A DNA stretch of 64,000 nucleotides, from contig NZ_CAJHOE010000001.1 in assembly GCF_905120475.1 (NCBI RefSeq), positions 186,001 through 250,000 of the forward strand. The letters run 5' to 3'. Source of the DNA: Campylobacter suis. Lineage in GTDB: Bacteria; Campylobacterota; Campylobacteria; Campylobacterales; Campylobacteraceae. Position 1 is the stretch's first letter, and every line of letters starts with the position of its first letter. A model generated the notes under the pieces. That model did no database searches. It saw only the letters and a list, made by a program, of their open reading frames with translations, and had not been told where the DNA came from. The position numbers and the translations under genes were made by a program. This document shows, piece by piece, positions 8,674 to 18,294 of this stretch.

Positions 8674-9708
8674 TTAATAATCAAGCTCTGGTCTTGAAGT
8701 TTTGTCAGTTGAAGCAGGGAACATCGGATACTCAACCTTTGGCATATCGCCTGTTAGTGATTTTAAAAATGTTACTATCTCATTTGCTTCTTTGTCGTTT
8801 ATCTCTATGCCAAGTTGTACGCTACCCATGGTTTGAACCGCCTCTTTTAGTGACCAAATCGCGCCATTGTGAAAATAAGGTGTCGTTAGCTCAACATTGC
8901 GAAGAGTTGGGGTTTTTACCATCCCATTTGCATCGCCTTTAAAGTCGCCAACATTTGCAAACTGATACTTTGCAGCCACTTCAAATGGCTGAAGTGTGCC
9001 ACCTAAATTTACACCATTATGACAGCTTGCACATCCTTTGTCTAGGAATGTTTTTAGTCCTTGTTTTTCTGTGTCATTTAGTGTTTTTTTATCTCCAAGT
9101 AGAAATTTATCAAATCTTGATGGAGTTACAAGAGTTCGCTCAAAGATGCCTATGGCAGCATTTACTAGGTCAAAGGTTACTTCACTATTAAAAGCCGTTT
9201 TAAACTCATTTACATAGGCTGGGATAGACTTTAAGCGCTCCACGACTAGTTCTGGAGTTGCTGCCATTTCAGGTGCAGCAGTCATTGGCCCTGCAGCTTG
9301 TGCTGAAAGATGAGCAGCCCTTCCGTCCCAAAACTGAACTGAGTTAAAGACTGAGTTATAAACAGTAGGAGCGTTTATGTGATGTGGGTTTGGAGTCCAT
9401 TTGTGGCCTGTTGAGGCTGGCACGCCATCAGTTCCGCCAAGTCCTAGGTTGTGACAGGTATTACAGCTGATAATGCCCGACTTTGAAAGGCGAGGGTCAA
9501 AATATAGGCGTTTGCCAAGTTCATATCTAGCTTTAGTGCTTGGATACTCTTTGGCGTCTGGTGCAGCTTCATTTATCATTTTATTTAGTGCTTTTTCATC
9601 ACTTGGAAGAGGTATAATGCCAAAATCAAGTGCTTGTTTTGCAAGATCGTTTGCAAATAATGAGCTAGCAAGAGCAACTGAACTTAGTATAAAAAACTTA
9701 GTTTTCAT
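8674..9708 (-). CDS. ccpA: Periplasmic di-haem cytochrome c peroxidase
   Basis: Reduces hydrogen peroxide to water in the periplasm with electrons from cytochrome c. 344 residues. Signal peptide MKTKFFILSSVALASSLFA, then two c-type haem sites, CNTCH (N-terminal, peroxidatic domain) and CASCH (C-terminal, electron-transferring domain), and the family segment RLSKSGIISCNTCH. The segment VKTPTLRNVELTTPYFHNG near the C-terminus is typical of bacterial CCP/MauG relatives. Monocistronic: flanked by a hairpin downstream and a divergent promoter region shared with flhB. Campylobacters usually have two such enzymes, so the exact orthologue (Ccp1 or Ccp2) is not settled. Confidence 0.93.
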   Translation of the reverse strand: MKTKFFILSSVALASSLFANDLAKQALDFGIIPLPSDEKALNKMINEAAPDAKEYPSTKARYELGKRLYFDPRLSKSGIISCNTCHNLGLGGTDGVPASTGHKWTPNPHHINAPTVYNSVFNSVQFWDGRAAHLSAQAAGPMTAAPEMAATPELVVERLKSIPAYVNEFKTAFNSEVTFDLVNAAIGIFERTLVTPSRFDKFLLGDKKTLNDTEKQGLKTFLDKGCASCHNGVNLGGTLQPFEVAAKYQFANVGDFKGDANGMVKTPTLRNVELTTPYFHNGAIWSLKEAVQTMGSVQLGIEINDKEANEIVTFLKSLTGDMPKVEYPMFPASTDKTSRPELDY

Positions 9709-9732
9709 AACTACTCCTTTTATTTAAGATAA

Positions 9733-9738
9733 ATTATA
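9733..9738 (-). promoter_or_regulatory. -10 element for the peroxidase gene
   Basis: TATAAT on the minus strand, 25 bases before the peroxidase start, preceded by a T-rich stretch as in Campylobacter sigma70 promoters. The sequence AATGATAATATAA beside it vaguely recalls Fur/PerR boxes, but the match is too weak to claim. Confidence 0.45.
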
Positions 9739-9853
9739 AAAATGTAATGATAATATAACTTTTCTAAATTTTTAATAAATTTTATTATTAGATATTTTTA
9801 AGCATTTAAGACAAAATTTCTCTTTTTAGGTGGTAAAAATAGCAAAAATCCGC

Positions 9854-9859
9854 TATAAT
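9854..9859 (+). promoter_or_regulatory. -10 element for flhB
   Basis: GCTATAATG, with a perfect TATAAT at 9854-9859, 25 bases before the flhB start. No clear -35, as is usual in Campylobacter, where T-rich tracts upstream replace it. Confidence 0.55.
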
Positions 9860-9883
9860 GCCAGAAAAATTTAGTGAGAAATA

Positions 9884-10957
9884 ATGGCTGGCGAAGACGA
9901 AGAAAAAACAGAAGAACCCACCTCCAAAAAGATAGAAGACGCCAAAAAGGACGGTAATGTTCCTAAAAGTCAAGATATGGCGGGCTTTATCACACTTTGC
10001 ATAGGCATAGGTGTGCTTATAGGCATGATAGGTTTTATAAAAAATCAAGTTGTTTTGCTTTATGAGTACTATGCGAAATTTATTGGCGTTGAGCTTACGC
10101 TAAAAACTATCCACCTAATCGCGATGAATACCATGTGGCGATTTTTGCTAATGATACTACCTATTTGCGTTTGTGTAGCTATTGCTGGCGTTATAGCAAA
10201 TGTTATGCAGTTTGGCTTGATTTTCACAACAAAACCTATCACTCCCGATCTTAATAAGATAAACCCAATTAAGGGGTTAAAGAATTTATTTTCAATGAAA
10301 AAGGCTATTGAAAGTGTCAAGATAACAGTCAAGGTTGCAGCTGTATTTGGTGTTGGATTTTACTTTTTTTTGCAGTTTATTAAAGAGCTACCACATGTGC
10401 TGTTTTTTGGTATGTTTGATCAGCTTAGTTGGCTGATGGATAAGATGCTTATTTTGGTTGGAGTAATGCTTATCGTTCTTATGGTTATAGGTCTTGCTGA
10501 TCTTATGATAACTCGTTTTCAGTACTTTAAGGGTCTTAGGATGAGTAAGCAAGAGATAAAAGACGAGTATAAACAAATGGACGGTGACCCGCAGGTAAAG
10601 GCTAGAATTCGTCGCGTTCAGATGGAGGCTAGCCGTAAGCGTATGATGCAGCAAATCCCAGCCGCTGATGTTGTTATAACAAACCCAACTCACTACGCTG
10701 TGGCTATCCGTTATGATAAAACGCAAGATAATGCACCTGTTGTAGTTGCAAAAGGCGTGGATCTCATAGCTTTGCAAATACGAAAGATAGCGGCTGAAAA
10801 TAGCGTTGAGATCGTGGAAAATCCGCCACTTGCTAGAGAGCTTTATAAAATTTGCGAGGTTAATGACGCCATACCTGAAAAGCTATTTCGTGCGGTTGCT
10901 GAGGTGCTAAGCTTTGTTTATATGGGCAATCAGCAAAAATTTAAAGATAAGCTCTAG
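9884..10957 (+). CDS. flhB: Flagellar type III export protein FlhB
   Basis: Membrane component of the flagellar export gate that switches substrate class from rod/hook to filament. 357 residues. Starts MAGEDEEKTEEPTSKKIEDAKKDG, the conserved cytoplasmic N-terminus. Four membrane segments follow (about residues 30-55, 85-110, 140-165 and 180-205), then the cytoplasmic domain with the self-cleavage site NPTHYAVAIRYD. All features of a working protein are present. It ends 4 bases before the stop of the convergent polA gene with no visible terminator between them. Confidence 0.97.
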   Translation: MAGEDEEKTEEPTSKKIEDAKKDGNVPKSQDMAGFITLCIGIGVLIGMIGFIKNQVVLLYEYYAKFIGVELTLKTIHLIAMNTMWRFLLMILPICVCVAIAGVIANVMQFGLIFTTKPITPDLNKINPIKGLKNLFSMKKAIESVKITVKVAAVFGVGFYFFLQFIKELPHVLFFGMFDQLSWLMDKMLILVGVMLIVLMVIGLADLMITRFQYFKGLRMSKQEIKDEYKQMDGDPQVKARIRRVQMEASRKRMMQQIPAADVVITNPTHYAVAIRYDKTQDNAPVVVAKGVDLIALQIRKIAAENSVEIVENPPLARELYKICEVNDAIPEKLFRAVAEVLSFVYMGNQQKFKDKL

Positions 10958-10961
10958 CGCA

Positions 10962-13601
10962 CTACTTTAGCTCACCCCAGTTTTTTGCGATATTTAGCGA
11001 GCATTTAAGCGGGACATTAAGGGTATAAATGTTTTGCATTATCTGCCTTGCATGCTCTGCAAATTCTTGCGCATACTCATCTTTTACTTCAAATATCAAC
11101 TCATCGTGAATTTGTAAAAGCATCTTTGCACGCTCGTCTGTGATGGCTGAAATTTTAACCATTGCCATTTTTATAAGATCCGCCGCTGAGCCTTGAAATT
11201 TTGTATTTACCGCTTCTCTTTCTTGCATGGCTACTTGCATAGGACTTGCGTTGCTAAAGTTAAAAAATCGCTTTCTGCCAATAAGCGTGGTTATAAAACC
11301 ATCATTTTTAGCTGAAATTTTAAGGCTTTCTAAAAAGCCTTTTATGCTAGGAAAAGCCCTAAAATAGCGCTCTATATACTCCTTTGCTTCTGCGCGCGAG
11401 ATATCTATTTGATCGCTTAGTTTATTTGCTCCCATGCCATAAATAAGACCAAAATTTATACTTTTTGCAACCGCTCTTTTTTGCTCATCAGTGCTGCCAA
11501 ATATACTAATAGCCGTTCTTGTGTGTATATCCTCATCATTTTTAAAAGCATCAAGTAGCGCAGTATCACGGCTAAAATGTGCCAAAAGCCTTAGCTCTAT
11601 TTGACTATAATCAAGTCCAACGAGACTAAAGCCATCTCTTGCTATAAATGCTGACCTGACATCTTTGGCAAGCCTTCCACGAGCTGGTATATTTTGTAAA
11701 TTTGGATTTTTGCTTGAAAGCCTGCCAGTGCTTGTGCCAGTTTGTAAAAAGCTTGTGTAAATTCTTGAGCTCTCATCTTTCCTAGCAAGCGATAAAAGTG
11801 GTTCGCAGTAGGTGCTAACTAGTTTGTAAAGCTCTCTGTATTCTAGTAGTTTTTCTATCACTGGATGTTCGTTTATTAGCTCATTTAAAACGCTCTCATC
11901 GGTGCTATATCCTGTTTTTGTCTTTTTTTTGACTGGAAGTTTTAGACGCTCAAAAAGTACTTCTCCAAGCTGTTTGACTGAGTTTATATTAAAGCTTTCG
12001 CCACTTAGTTCATAAATTTCGCCACTTAGTGTTTTTAGGCGAGAATTTAGCGAGTTTAATAGCTCGCTCATTTTCTTAGTATCTAGCTTTATGCCGTTAC
12101 TTTCAACTTCAAAAAGCGTTTTAACGAAGTCAAATTCTAGCTTATCTGCTACTTGTAAAAGCTCTTTATCTAAGGTGTTTAAAAAGGTGTTGTAAAACTT
12201 AAGTGTTATCCAAGCATCTTCAGCTGCGTACTTAACGGCATTTTCAAGAGCTACATTAGCAAAAGTTTCGCCCTTTTTTACAACATCTTCAAATTTTATA
12301 GTCTCATAGTTATAAAGTCGCTTTGCCAAAGCGTCCATGCCAACTGCAGTTCCAGGCTCACTAAGCCAAGCTAGTATCATTGTATCTTTTAGATTTTTGG
12401 GTGGTTTTATGCCATAGTTTTTGGCAACTATTTGCAGGTCATATTTTAAATTTTGACCAACCACGCAACCTTTAAAAATTTGCTCTATCGCCCATTTTGC
12501 AACGCTTTGCTCTATCTGCTCGCCAACGCCTAAATAATTATGGGCGATTGGGACATAGTAGGCTTTTTGTTCGTTAAAGCAAAAGCTAAAACCCACTATC
12601 TTTGCACTTTGCGCGTCTATGCTTGTTGTTTCGGTATCAAAAGCCACGATAGTTTGGTTTGTTATATCTGAAAGCAAGGTCTCTAACTCATCTTTTTTAG
12701 TAAGTAAAACTGGCCCAAACCCAAGTGAGATATTTTCACTTTTTGCGTCATTTTCGATATGTTTTAAAATGCGGTTTAGGTCATACTCTCTTAAAATTTC
12801 TATGATATTTAAAAGAGGGTTTGTCTGTGGAAACTCAGCCTTACTAAGCTCTTTTTTTACATCAATATTATCAAAAAGTGTTGCAAGTTTTTTGCTTAAA
12901 AATGCACTATCTCGACCATCTATAAGCATATTTCTAACTCGTTCATTTGATATGAGTGCTAAATTTTCATAAATTTGCTCGATACCACCAAACTCATCTA
13001 TGAGCTTTTTTGCCCCTTTACTCCCTATGCCTTTAACGCCTGGGATATTATCAGAGCTATCTCCAGTAAGCGCTAGATAGTCGCGTATAAACTCAGGTTT
13101 TACTCCATATTTTTCGATACAGCTTTGAGTGTCATGTTCTACTTTGCTTTGTGGGCTATATATGCTCACTTTACCATCTTCTATAAGTTGGTAAAGATCT
13201 TTGTCGTGAGTTACTATACGAGTAAAAATTCCCTCTTTTTTGCACTCTTTAACTACGCTAGCTATTATATCATCGGCCTCGTATCCTTCGCGTGATATGG
13301 CACAAAGACCCATTTTTTCTATCATTTTTATACAAACTGGAAGCTGTGCTTTTAGCTCTGCTGGTGGCTCGCTTCTGTTTGCTTTATACTCTCCTGCGAG
13401 CTCGTGACGAAGTGTTTTCCCTTTGCTATCAAGGGCAAAGATGATGTAGTCACTTTGATACTCTTCTTTTAAATTTAATATAAAATTTGCAAATCCACTT
13501 ACCATTCCGCTTGGTTTGCCATCTTTGTTTTTTAGCCCACTCATAGCGTAGTAAAGACGAAAGAAAAATCCAAATGTATCAATAATCGTTAAAGTTTTCA
13601 T
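10962..13601 (-). CDS. polA: DNA polymerase I
   Basis: Repair and Okazaki-fragment polymerase. I start it at the ATG at 13601 (MKTLTIIDTFGFFFRLYYAM, with AAAAGGA upstream), which removes 11 atypical residues of a longer reading. 879 residues in three domains: 5' nuclease (1-290; GYEADDIIASV, TGDSSDNIPGVKGIG), 3'-5' exonuclease (about 310-480; acidic motif FDTETTS and the YAAEDAW region are kept, so proofreading is probably active) and polymerase A (SLVGLDYSQIELRLLAH, RAVAKSINFGLIYGMG, LLQIHDELIFEV). Convergent with flhB; downstream of bamA on the same strand, from which a hairpin separates it. Confidence 0.97.
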   Translation of the reverse strand: MKTLTIIDTFGFFFRLYYAMSGLKNKDGKPSGMVSGFANFILNLKEEYQSDYIIFALDSKGKTLRHELAGEYKANRSEPPAELKAQLPVCIKMIEKMGLCAISREGYEADDIIASVVKECKKEGIFTRIVTHDKDLYQLIEDGKVSIYSPQSKVEHDTQSCIEKYGVKPEFIRDYLALTGDSSDNIPGVKGIGSKGAKKLIDEFGGIEQIYENLALISNERVRNMLIDGRDSAFLSKKLATLFDNIDVKKELSKAEFPQTNPLLNIIEILREYDLNRILKHIENDAKSENISLGFGPVLLTKKDELETLLSDITNQTIVAFDTETTSIDAQSAKIVGFSFCFNEQKAYYVPIAHNYLGVGEQIEQSVAKWAIEQIFKGCVVGQNLKYDLQIVAKNYGIKPPKNLKDTMILAWLSEPGTAVGMDALAKRLYNYETIKFEDVVKKGETFANVALENAVKYAAEDAWITLKFYNTFLNTLDKELLQVADKLEFDFVKTLFEVESNGIKLDTKKMSELLNSLNSRLKTLSGEIYELSGESFNINSVKQLGEVLFERLKLPVKKKTKTGYSTDESVLNELINEHPVIEKLLEYRELYKLVSTYCEPLLSLARKDESSRIYTSFLQTGTSTGRLSSKNPNLQNIPARGRLAKDVRSAFIARDGFSLVGLDYSQIELRLLAHFSRDTALLDAFKNDEDIHTRTAISIFGSTDEQKRAVAKSINFGLIYGMGANKLSDQIDISRAEAKEYIERYFRAFPSIKGFLESLKISAKNDGFITTLIGRKRFFNFSNASPMQVAMQEREAVNTKFQGSAADLIKMAMVKISAITDERAKMLLQIHDELIFEVKDEYAQEFAEHARQIMQNIYTLNVPLKCSLNIAKNWGELK

Positions 13602-13651
13602 AAAATTTCCTTTTAAAAAAGAAAATTGTATCAAATTTGAGCTAAATTTTA

Positions 13652-13673
13652 AAAGAGAGCCAAAGCTCTCTTT
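13652..13673 (-). terminator. Terminator after bamA
   Basis: AAAGAGAGC-loop-GCTCTCTTT directly after the bamA stop; on the minus strand the stem is followed by TTTAAAATTT. Nine-base-pair stem with a 4-base loop, a convincing intrinsic terminator. Confidence 0.7.
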
Positions 13674-13676
13674 GTT

Positions 13677-15917
13677 TTAGAAGCGACGACCTATCGTAAA
13701 TTCAAATGAGTTTGTATCGTCATTGTGGGCTTTATTAAGTGCTTTTGCAAATATCAACTGAAGTGGACCAATAGGTGTTATCCACTCAATGCCTGCACCG
13801 TAGCTTGAGCGTTTTATCTCACTTATGCTTTTTTCTCCTATCATACCATAATCATAAAAAATCATACCACGCATTTTTACACGGTCGATTAAAGGAAAGC
13901 TGATCTCAGCTGAGTTATTAAACGAAATTTCACCGCCAGTTTCATACCACTGACCATTTGAAGCAAGTACTTTTGGTGAAACAGATCTGCTCTCATAACC
14001 ACGCAAATTTCTTATACCGCCAAGATATAGCTTTTCGTTGATAGGCACATAGCCATTATCCCAAACTTTGCCAAAGCTAGATTTATATCTTAATATCAAG
14101 TCATAATCAATATACTCTCTAAGACCTAAGTAGTAGTTAAAGTCGGTTCTATTTTTTACAAATTTTTCATCTCCGCCAATGCCTGCAAACTCAAACGATG
14201 TTGACGCTAAGATACCGCGTCGTGGTAGGTAATAATCATCCGTGCTATTGTAGCTTATAGCAGGTATAAGTGAGCTTTTTAGATTTTTGCCCTCTTTATA
14301 TCCAACCTCTTGTAGTACTTTATTTAGCCCTGAAATGTCACTTTGTTCTATAACATAGCTTAAAGAAGCGCTTAAATTTCTAGTAATTTTTCGGCCAACG
14401 GTTAAGTTAAAGCCGTATGATTTCTCTTCGTAGTTATCCCAATCATAGTCATTTGCATATATCGTACCACCAAGACTGTACTCGCTGTCAAAAATTCTTG
14501 GATTTGTGATGCCTATTTGTCCAGAAAGCTCATCATCGCTCTTGTCAACACTTATCGTGCCCCTCATGCCAGAGCCAAAGATATTTGAGTCTGAAAGGCT
14601 GGCATTTAGAAGTAGTCCATCAGAGCTTCCGTAGCCGATACCGCCACTTATAGTTCCGGTAGATGCCTCTTTTACATCAACTATTAGATCAACCGTATTT
14701 GCATCAACTCTTTCTTCTTTTATCTCAACATCATCAAAGTAGCTTGTGCGTTTTAGTGCGTCAGTTGAATCTTGCAAATCCGTCCTACTATATAAACTGC
14801 CTTCTGTTAGGTAAAGCTCACGGCGTATAACTCGATCAACAGTGCGCTCGTTGCCTGAAATTTTAACATTTCTTATGTACACTTGCTCGCCAGGATTAAC
14901 CTCGTAAGTTATATCAACTGTGTGGTTATCATCATACTTTTGTGTATTTGGTGCGACTTTTACAAAGGCATATCCCTTATCAGCCACTAAGTCATCAAGC
15001 TTTTTCATGTCGCGTCTTAGGCGTTCTGAGTTCATTCTATCACCAGCTTCAAGTTTAAAGTCACTTATAAGGTCATCTTTATCAAGTTCCAAATACTCAG
15101 GCGCTTCAATACTTACACTTGAAACATCGTATGGTTCGCCCTCTTTTATATAGTATGTAAGATCTGCTGTATAGTTATCAAAAGAGGCATTTAGGTAAGG
15201 CGCTGAGACAGTAGCGTCTAGGTAGCCTTTTTGAAAATATTTATCTTGTATGCGAAGTGGATCATTTTCAAGCTCAAAGAGCCTTACTTTGCCATCATTT
15301 CGACCCCACATCCAGCCTGCCCACTCGCGGCTTTTATTTGCTATGATTGGCTCAACATCGCCATAGTCAAATTTCTTTGCCCCGACTAAATTTACATTTT
15401 CTATTATCATATTTTCGCCACGGTTTATATTTAGTGTTAAAAATAGCGAGCTTTCATTGTCGGCAACTGGCTTTTTCTCAACATCTACGACAGTGTCAAA
15501 GTAGCCTTTTGACTCGTAATACTGGCGTATACGCTCTTTTGTTTTTTCGATACTAAGCTCATCATACATATTTCCTGGTTTTATGTTTATTAAAGACTCG
15601 ATAGCGGTTTTATCGTTTGTAACAACACCTTTTAGATCAACCCTGGCTATGCTTGGCTTTTCTTTTAAATTTACAACAACATTTCCAGCGCCATCACTAG
15701 TAAGATAAATATCTTCAAAATATCCTTGTTTAAAGAGGTTTGTGATAGCCTTGTCGCTATTTTCACTTGTTAGCTGTGAGCCTATTTTAAGACCGCTTAT
15801 CTCACGAGCAACATCTGGTGAGATGTGTATGAGTCCGTTAAAATTTACAGATTGAATTTGCTCAGCATTGGCTGCCGAAAATGCTAAAAGTAGCAAAAAT
15901 AAATTTTTTTTCATCAT
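13677..15917 (-). CDS. bamA: Outer-membrane assembly factor BamA
   Basis: Omp85-family protein that inserts beta-barrel proteins into the outer membrane. 746 residues: signal peptide (MMKKNLFLLLLAFSAANA), a series of POTRA domains (roughly 20-415, with repeats such as TDSTDALKRTSYFDDVEIK), and a C-terminal 16-strand barrel starting near GTISGGIGYGSSDG. The barrel contains the lid-loop motif LYLGGIRNLRGYE, the family's VRGF/Y-type signature, and ends in aromatic Phe (FTIGRRF), as the assembly signal requires. Divergent from tyrA, same arrangement as in C. jejuni. Confidence 0.96.
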   Translation of the reverse strand: MMKKNLFLLLLAFSAANAEQIQSVNFNGLIHISPDVAREISGLKIGSQLTSENSDKAITNLFKQGYFEDIYLTSDGAGNVVVNLKEKPSIARVDLKGVVTNDKTAIESLINIKPGNMYDELSIEKTKERIRQYYESKGYFDTVVDVEKKPVADNESSLFLTLNINRGENMIIENVNLVGAKKFDYGDVEPIIANKSREWAGWMWGRNDGKVRLFELENDPLRIQDKYFQKGYLDATVSAPYLNASFDNYTADLTYYIKEGEPYDVSSVSIEAPEYLELDKDDLISDFKLEAGDRMNSERLRRDMKKLDDLVADKGYAFVKVAPNTQKYDDNHTVDITYEVNPGEQVYIRNVKISGNERTVDRVIRRELYLTEGSLYSRTDLQDSTDALKRTSYFDDVEIKEERVDANTVDLIVDVKEASTGTISGGIGYGSSDGLLLNASLSDSNIFGSGMRGTISVDKSDDELSGQIGITNPRIFDSEYSLGGTIYANDYDWDNYEEKSYGFNLTVGRKITRNLSASLSYVIEQSDISGLNKVLQEVGYKEGKNLKSSLIPAISYNSTDDYYLPRRGILASTSFEFAGIGGDEKFVKNRTDFNYYLGLREYIDYDLILRYKSSFGKVWDNGYVPINEKLYLGGIRNLRGYESRSVSPKVLASNGQWYETGGEISFNNSAEISFPLIDRVKMRGMIFYDYGMIGEKSISEIKRSSYGAGIEWITPIGPLQLIFAKALNKAHNDDTNSFEFTIGRRF

Positions 15918-15945
15918 TTAACCTAAAATTTGAGTATAAATGTCG

Positions 15946-15951
15946 TATAAT
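15946..15951 (+). promoter_or_regulatory. -10 element for tyrA and the downstream cluster
   Basis: CGTATAATAGC with TATAAT at 15946-15951, 44 bases before the tyrA start in the bamA-tyrA divergent gap. It is the only good -10 in that gap. Confidence 0.5.
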
Positions 15952-15995
15952 AGCATATTTATTTTTAAAATTAACAAATTTAAAAAAGGTTTTGT

Positions 15996-16826
15996 ATGAA
16001 AGTAGGCATTATAGGGCTTGGTTTGATAGGCGGCTCGCTTGGACTATCTCTTAAGGAGCAAAAATTAATCTCATGCGTAAGTGGTTATGATTTAAATAAA
16101 GCACATGAAGAAAAGGCGCTTGAGCTAGGACTTGTCCATGAAATTTTAAGTTTTGATGAGATGAAAAAAAAGTGTGATATTATATTTTTGGCAATCCCAG
16201 TTGAAGGTATAATAAAAATAGTAAAAGAGCTCGAAGATATAGCACAAAACACTACTATTATCGATCTTGGTTCAACAAAACAAAAGATAATTGAAGCCGT
16301 ACCTCAAAAAATTCGTCCAAATTTTATCCCTGCTCACCCAATGGCTGGTACCGAGTACTCAGGTCCTCAGGCTGCTGTAAAAGAGCTTTATAGGGATGCC
16401 GTTGTTGTGGTTTGTGACTTTGAAGAGAGTCATGAAAAGCATGTAAAACGCTCTGTTGAACTTTTCTCTCATCTTGGCATGAAGATAGTTTTTATGAGCG
16501 CAGCCGAGCATGATCATCATGTTGGACTTATCTCGCATTTACCGCATGCTATAGCGTTTTCACTTGCGAGTGGGGTTTTAAAAGAGGAGGATAGGCGACA
16601 TATCATGGCTCTTGGTGGTCCAACTTTTCGCGGTATGATCCGTGTTGCAAAGTCTTCGCCTATAATGTGGGGAGATATTTTTAAACAAAATAAAGATAAT
16701 ATTTTAGAGGCTATAAGAGTGTTTAAAGATGAACTTAGTAAGTGTGAAAATCTCATAGAAAATGAGCACTGGGAAGAGTTAAATAGCTGGATGGGTGACG
16801 CTAGAAAGATACGAGAAATTTTATAG
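15996..16826 (+). CDS. tyrA: Prephenate dehydrogenase
   Basis: NAD-dependent oxidative decarboxylation of prephenate to 4-hydroxyphenylpyruvate in tyrosine synthesis. 276 residues with the N-terminal nucleotide-binding motif VGIIGLGLIGGSLGLSL, the segment IIDLGSTKQKI and the substrate-binding region HPMAGTEYSGPQAA. The catalytic His is likely in EHDHHVGLISHLPHA. There is no chorismate mutase or ACT domain, so it is a monofunctional enzyme. First gene of the tyrA-M23-lpxC-tsaB-thrB run. Confidence 0.95.
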   Translation: MKVGIIGLGLIGGSLGLSLKEQKLISCVSGYDLNKAHEEKALELGLVHEILSFDEMKKKCDIIFLAIPVEGIIKIVKELEDIAQNTTIIDLGSTKQKIIEAVPQKIRPNFIPAHPMAGTEYSGPQAAVKELYRDAVVVVCDFEESHEKHVKRSVELFSHLGMKIVFMSAAEHDHHVGLISHLPHAIAFSLASGVLKEEDRRHIMALGGPTFRGMIRVAKSSPIMWGDIFKQNKDNILEAIRVFKDELSKCENLIENEHWEELNSWMGDARKIREIL

Positions 16827-16897
16827 ATTAACTTAAAATTTATTGATTTTTTAGTAAAATGGAGACGATTTTATTTTAAATTTTTAGGATTTTTATT

Positions 16898-18268
16898 TTG
16901 AGAAGAGGTATTAGTACGTCTGCCCTTGCGCTTTTTGGGCTCTTGGTAGTTATTTTTGCTGGATTGTGGTTTTTGTACACATCTGAAAATTTTGAGAGAA
17001 ACAAACCAGTTATAGCTATAAATGATACTATTTATTGGAATTTGCGCTCACCAGTTCAGATAAATATACAAGATGATAGTGGTGTAAAATTTGTTCGTGT
17101 TAGCATGAGTGATGGGCAAAATGAGATAAATATGCTAAACCAAATTCTAGAGACTCCGCTTAAAAATTTTGACTTGAATTTAACATTTCCAAAGACTGGA
17201 TTTTTTGGTAACAAAAAAGACAGCTACGATATGAGTATAGAGGTTGTAGATATAAGTAAGTGGAATTTTTTCAGCGGAAACAAAGAGAAAAAAAATGTAA
17301 AAGTGATAGTTGATACTACAAAACCAGACCTTTACATACTTTCAAATTCTTACGCTATAACAAAGGGCGGCAGTGCTGTTGTTGTGTTTAAAGCAACAGA
17401 TAATGATCTAAAAGAGGTCTATGTTCAAGCCGACTATGGAAAGAAATTTGCAGTAACGCCGTTTTATAAAGATGGATATTATGCTGCTCTTGTGGCTTGG
17501 CCTGCAGCTAGGGAAAATTTTCGTGCTGAAGTTGTAGCAAGGGATAGTGCAGGCAATGAAAATAGATCTTATATAAGATATTTCTTACAAAATTTTAAAT
17601 ACAAAAGCTCAACGATAGAATTAAGAGATAGCTTTATAGATGGTAAAGTTACCGAGCTTACCGAACTTTACGCAAAAGATCCTCAAAGCTTAGGACGACT
17701 TGAAAAAATGCGTTTTATAAACGAAACTTTGCGCGACTCAAACGAACAAAGTATCGCAGCTGTAACATCAAAGATCCCAACAGATCAAATATCAAATTTT
17801 AGCCTGCAAACATTCTACCCACTACGCAACGGCAAGAAGGTTGCTGACTTTGCTGATCATAGATTTTATACTTATAATGGCGAGCAAATAAGCGAGTCAT
17901 GGCATATGGGAATAGATTTTGCTTCAGTGGCTCAAGCTCCGATAGTCTCGAGCAATGACGGCGAGGTTGTGTTTGCTCAAGAAAATGGGATTTATGGACA
18001 AAATATAGTTATTGATCACGGTTTTGGTCTTTACTCGCTTTATGCACACTGCTCAAGTATGAGCGCAAAAGTTGGGGATAGGGTTACTTCAGGTCAGCAA
18101 ATAGGCACCACTGGTATCTCTGGTCTCGCACTTGGAGATCACCTTCATTTTGGTATCATCGTGCAAGGTGAAGAGGTAAGGCCACAACAGTGGATGGATA
18201 AAAAGTGGATAAAAGATAATGTAACTAGCGTGTTAGACGCAGCAAAAGCCATGATAGATAAAAACTAA
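16898..18268 (+). CDS. M23-family peptidoglycan endopeptidase (intact zinc site)
   Basis: Membrane-anchored LytM/M23 metallopeptidase acting on peptidoglycan cross-links in the periplasm. 456 residues from a TTG start; no ATG/GTG alternative fits the N-terminal membrane anchor (LALFGLLVVIFAGLWFL). A beta-rich middle region (about 60-250) is followed by the catalytic domain with the full ligand set: HMGIDFAS (HxxxD) and GDHLHFGI (HxH), plus GLYSLYAH. It corresponds by position to the C. jejuni gene between tyrA and lpxC. Relatives of this type shape helical cells in Campylobacter and Helicobacter, but I cannot assign which Csd/Pgp-like protein this is. Confidence 0.9.
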   Translation: MRRGISTSALALFGLLVVIFAGLWFLYTSENFERNKPVIAINDTIYWNLRSPVQINIQDDSGVKFVRVSMSDGQNEINMLNQILETPLKNFDLNLTFPKTGFFGNKKDSYDMSIEVVDISKWNFFSGNKEKKNVKVIVDTTKPDLYILSNSYAITKGGSAVVVFKATDNDLKEVYVQADYGKKFAVTPFYKDGYYAALVAWPAARENFRAEVVARDSAGNENRSYIRYFLQNFKYKSSTIELRDSFIDGKVTELTELYAKDPQSLGRLEKMRFINETLRDSNEQSIAAVTSKIPTDQISNFSLQTFYPLRNGKKVADFADHRFYTYNGEQISESWHMGIDFASVAQAPIVSSNDGEVVFAQENGIYGQNIVIDHGFGLYSLYAHCSSMSAKVGDRVTSGQQIGTTGISGLALGDHLHFGIIVQGEEVRPQQWMDKKWIKDNVTSVLDAAKAMIDKN

Positions 18269-18294
18269 AAGTGGTAAATTTAAAGGAAAATATA

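Noticed and set aside
9740-9760. Fur/PerR box upstream of the peroxidase gene
   Set aside because: Only a partial GATAAT-type match in AT-rich DNA; no symmetrical site.
10388-10777. 129-residue minus-strand frame inside flhB
   Set aside because: Antisense to a fully conserved FlhB; His/Asn/Leu composition is typical of a shadow frame.
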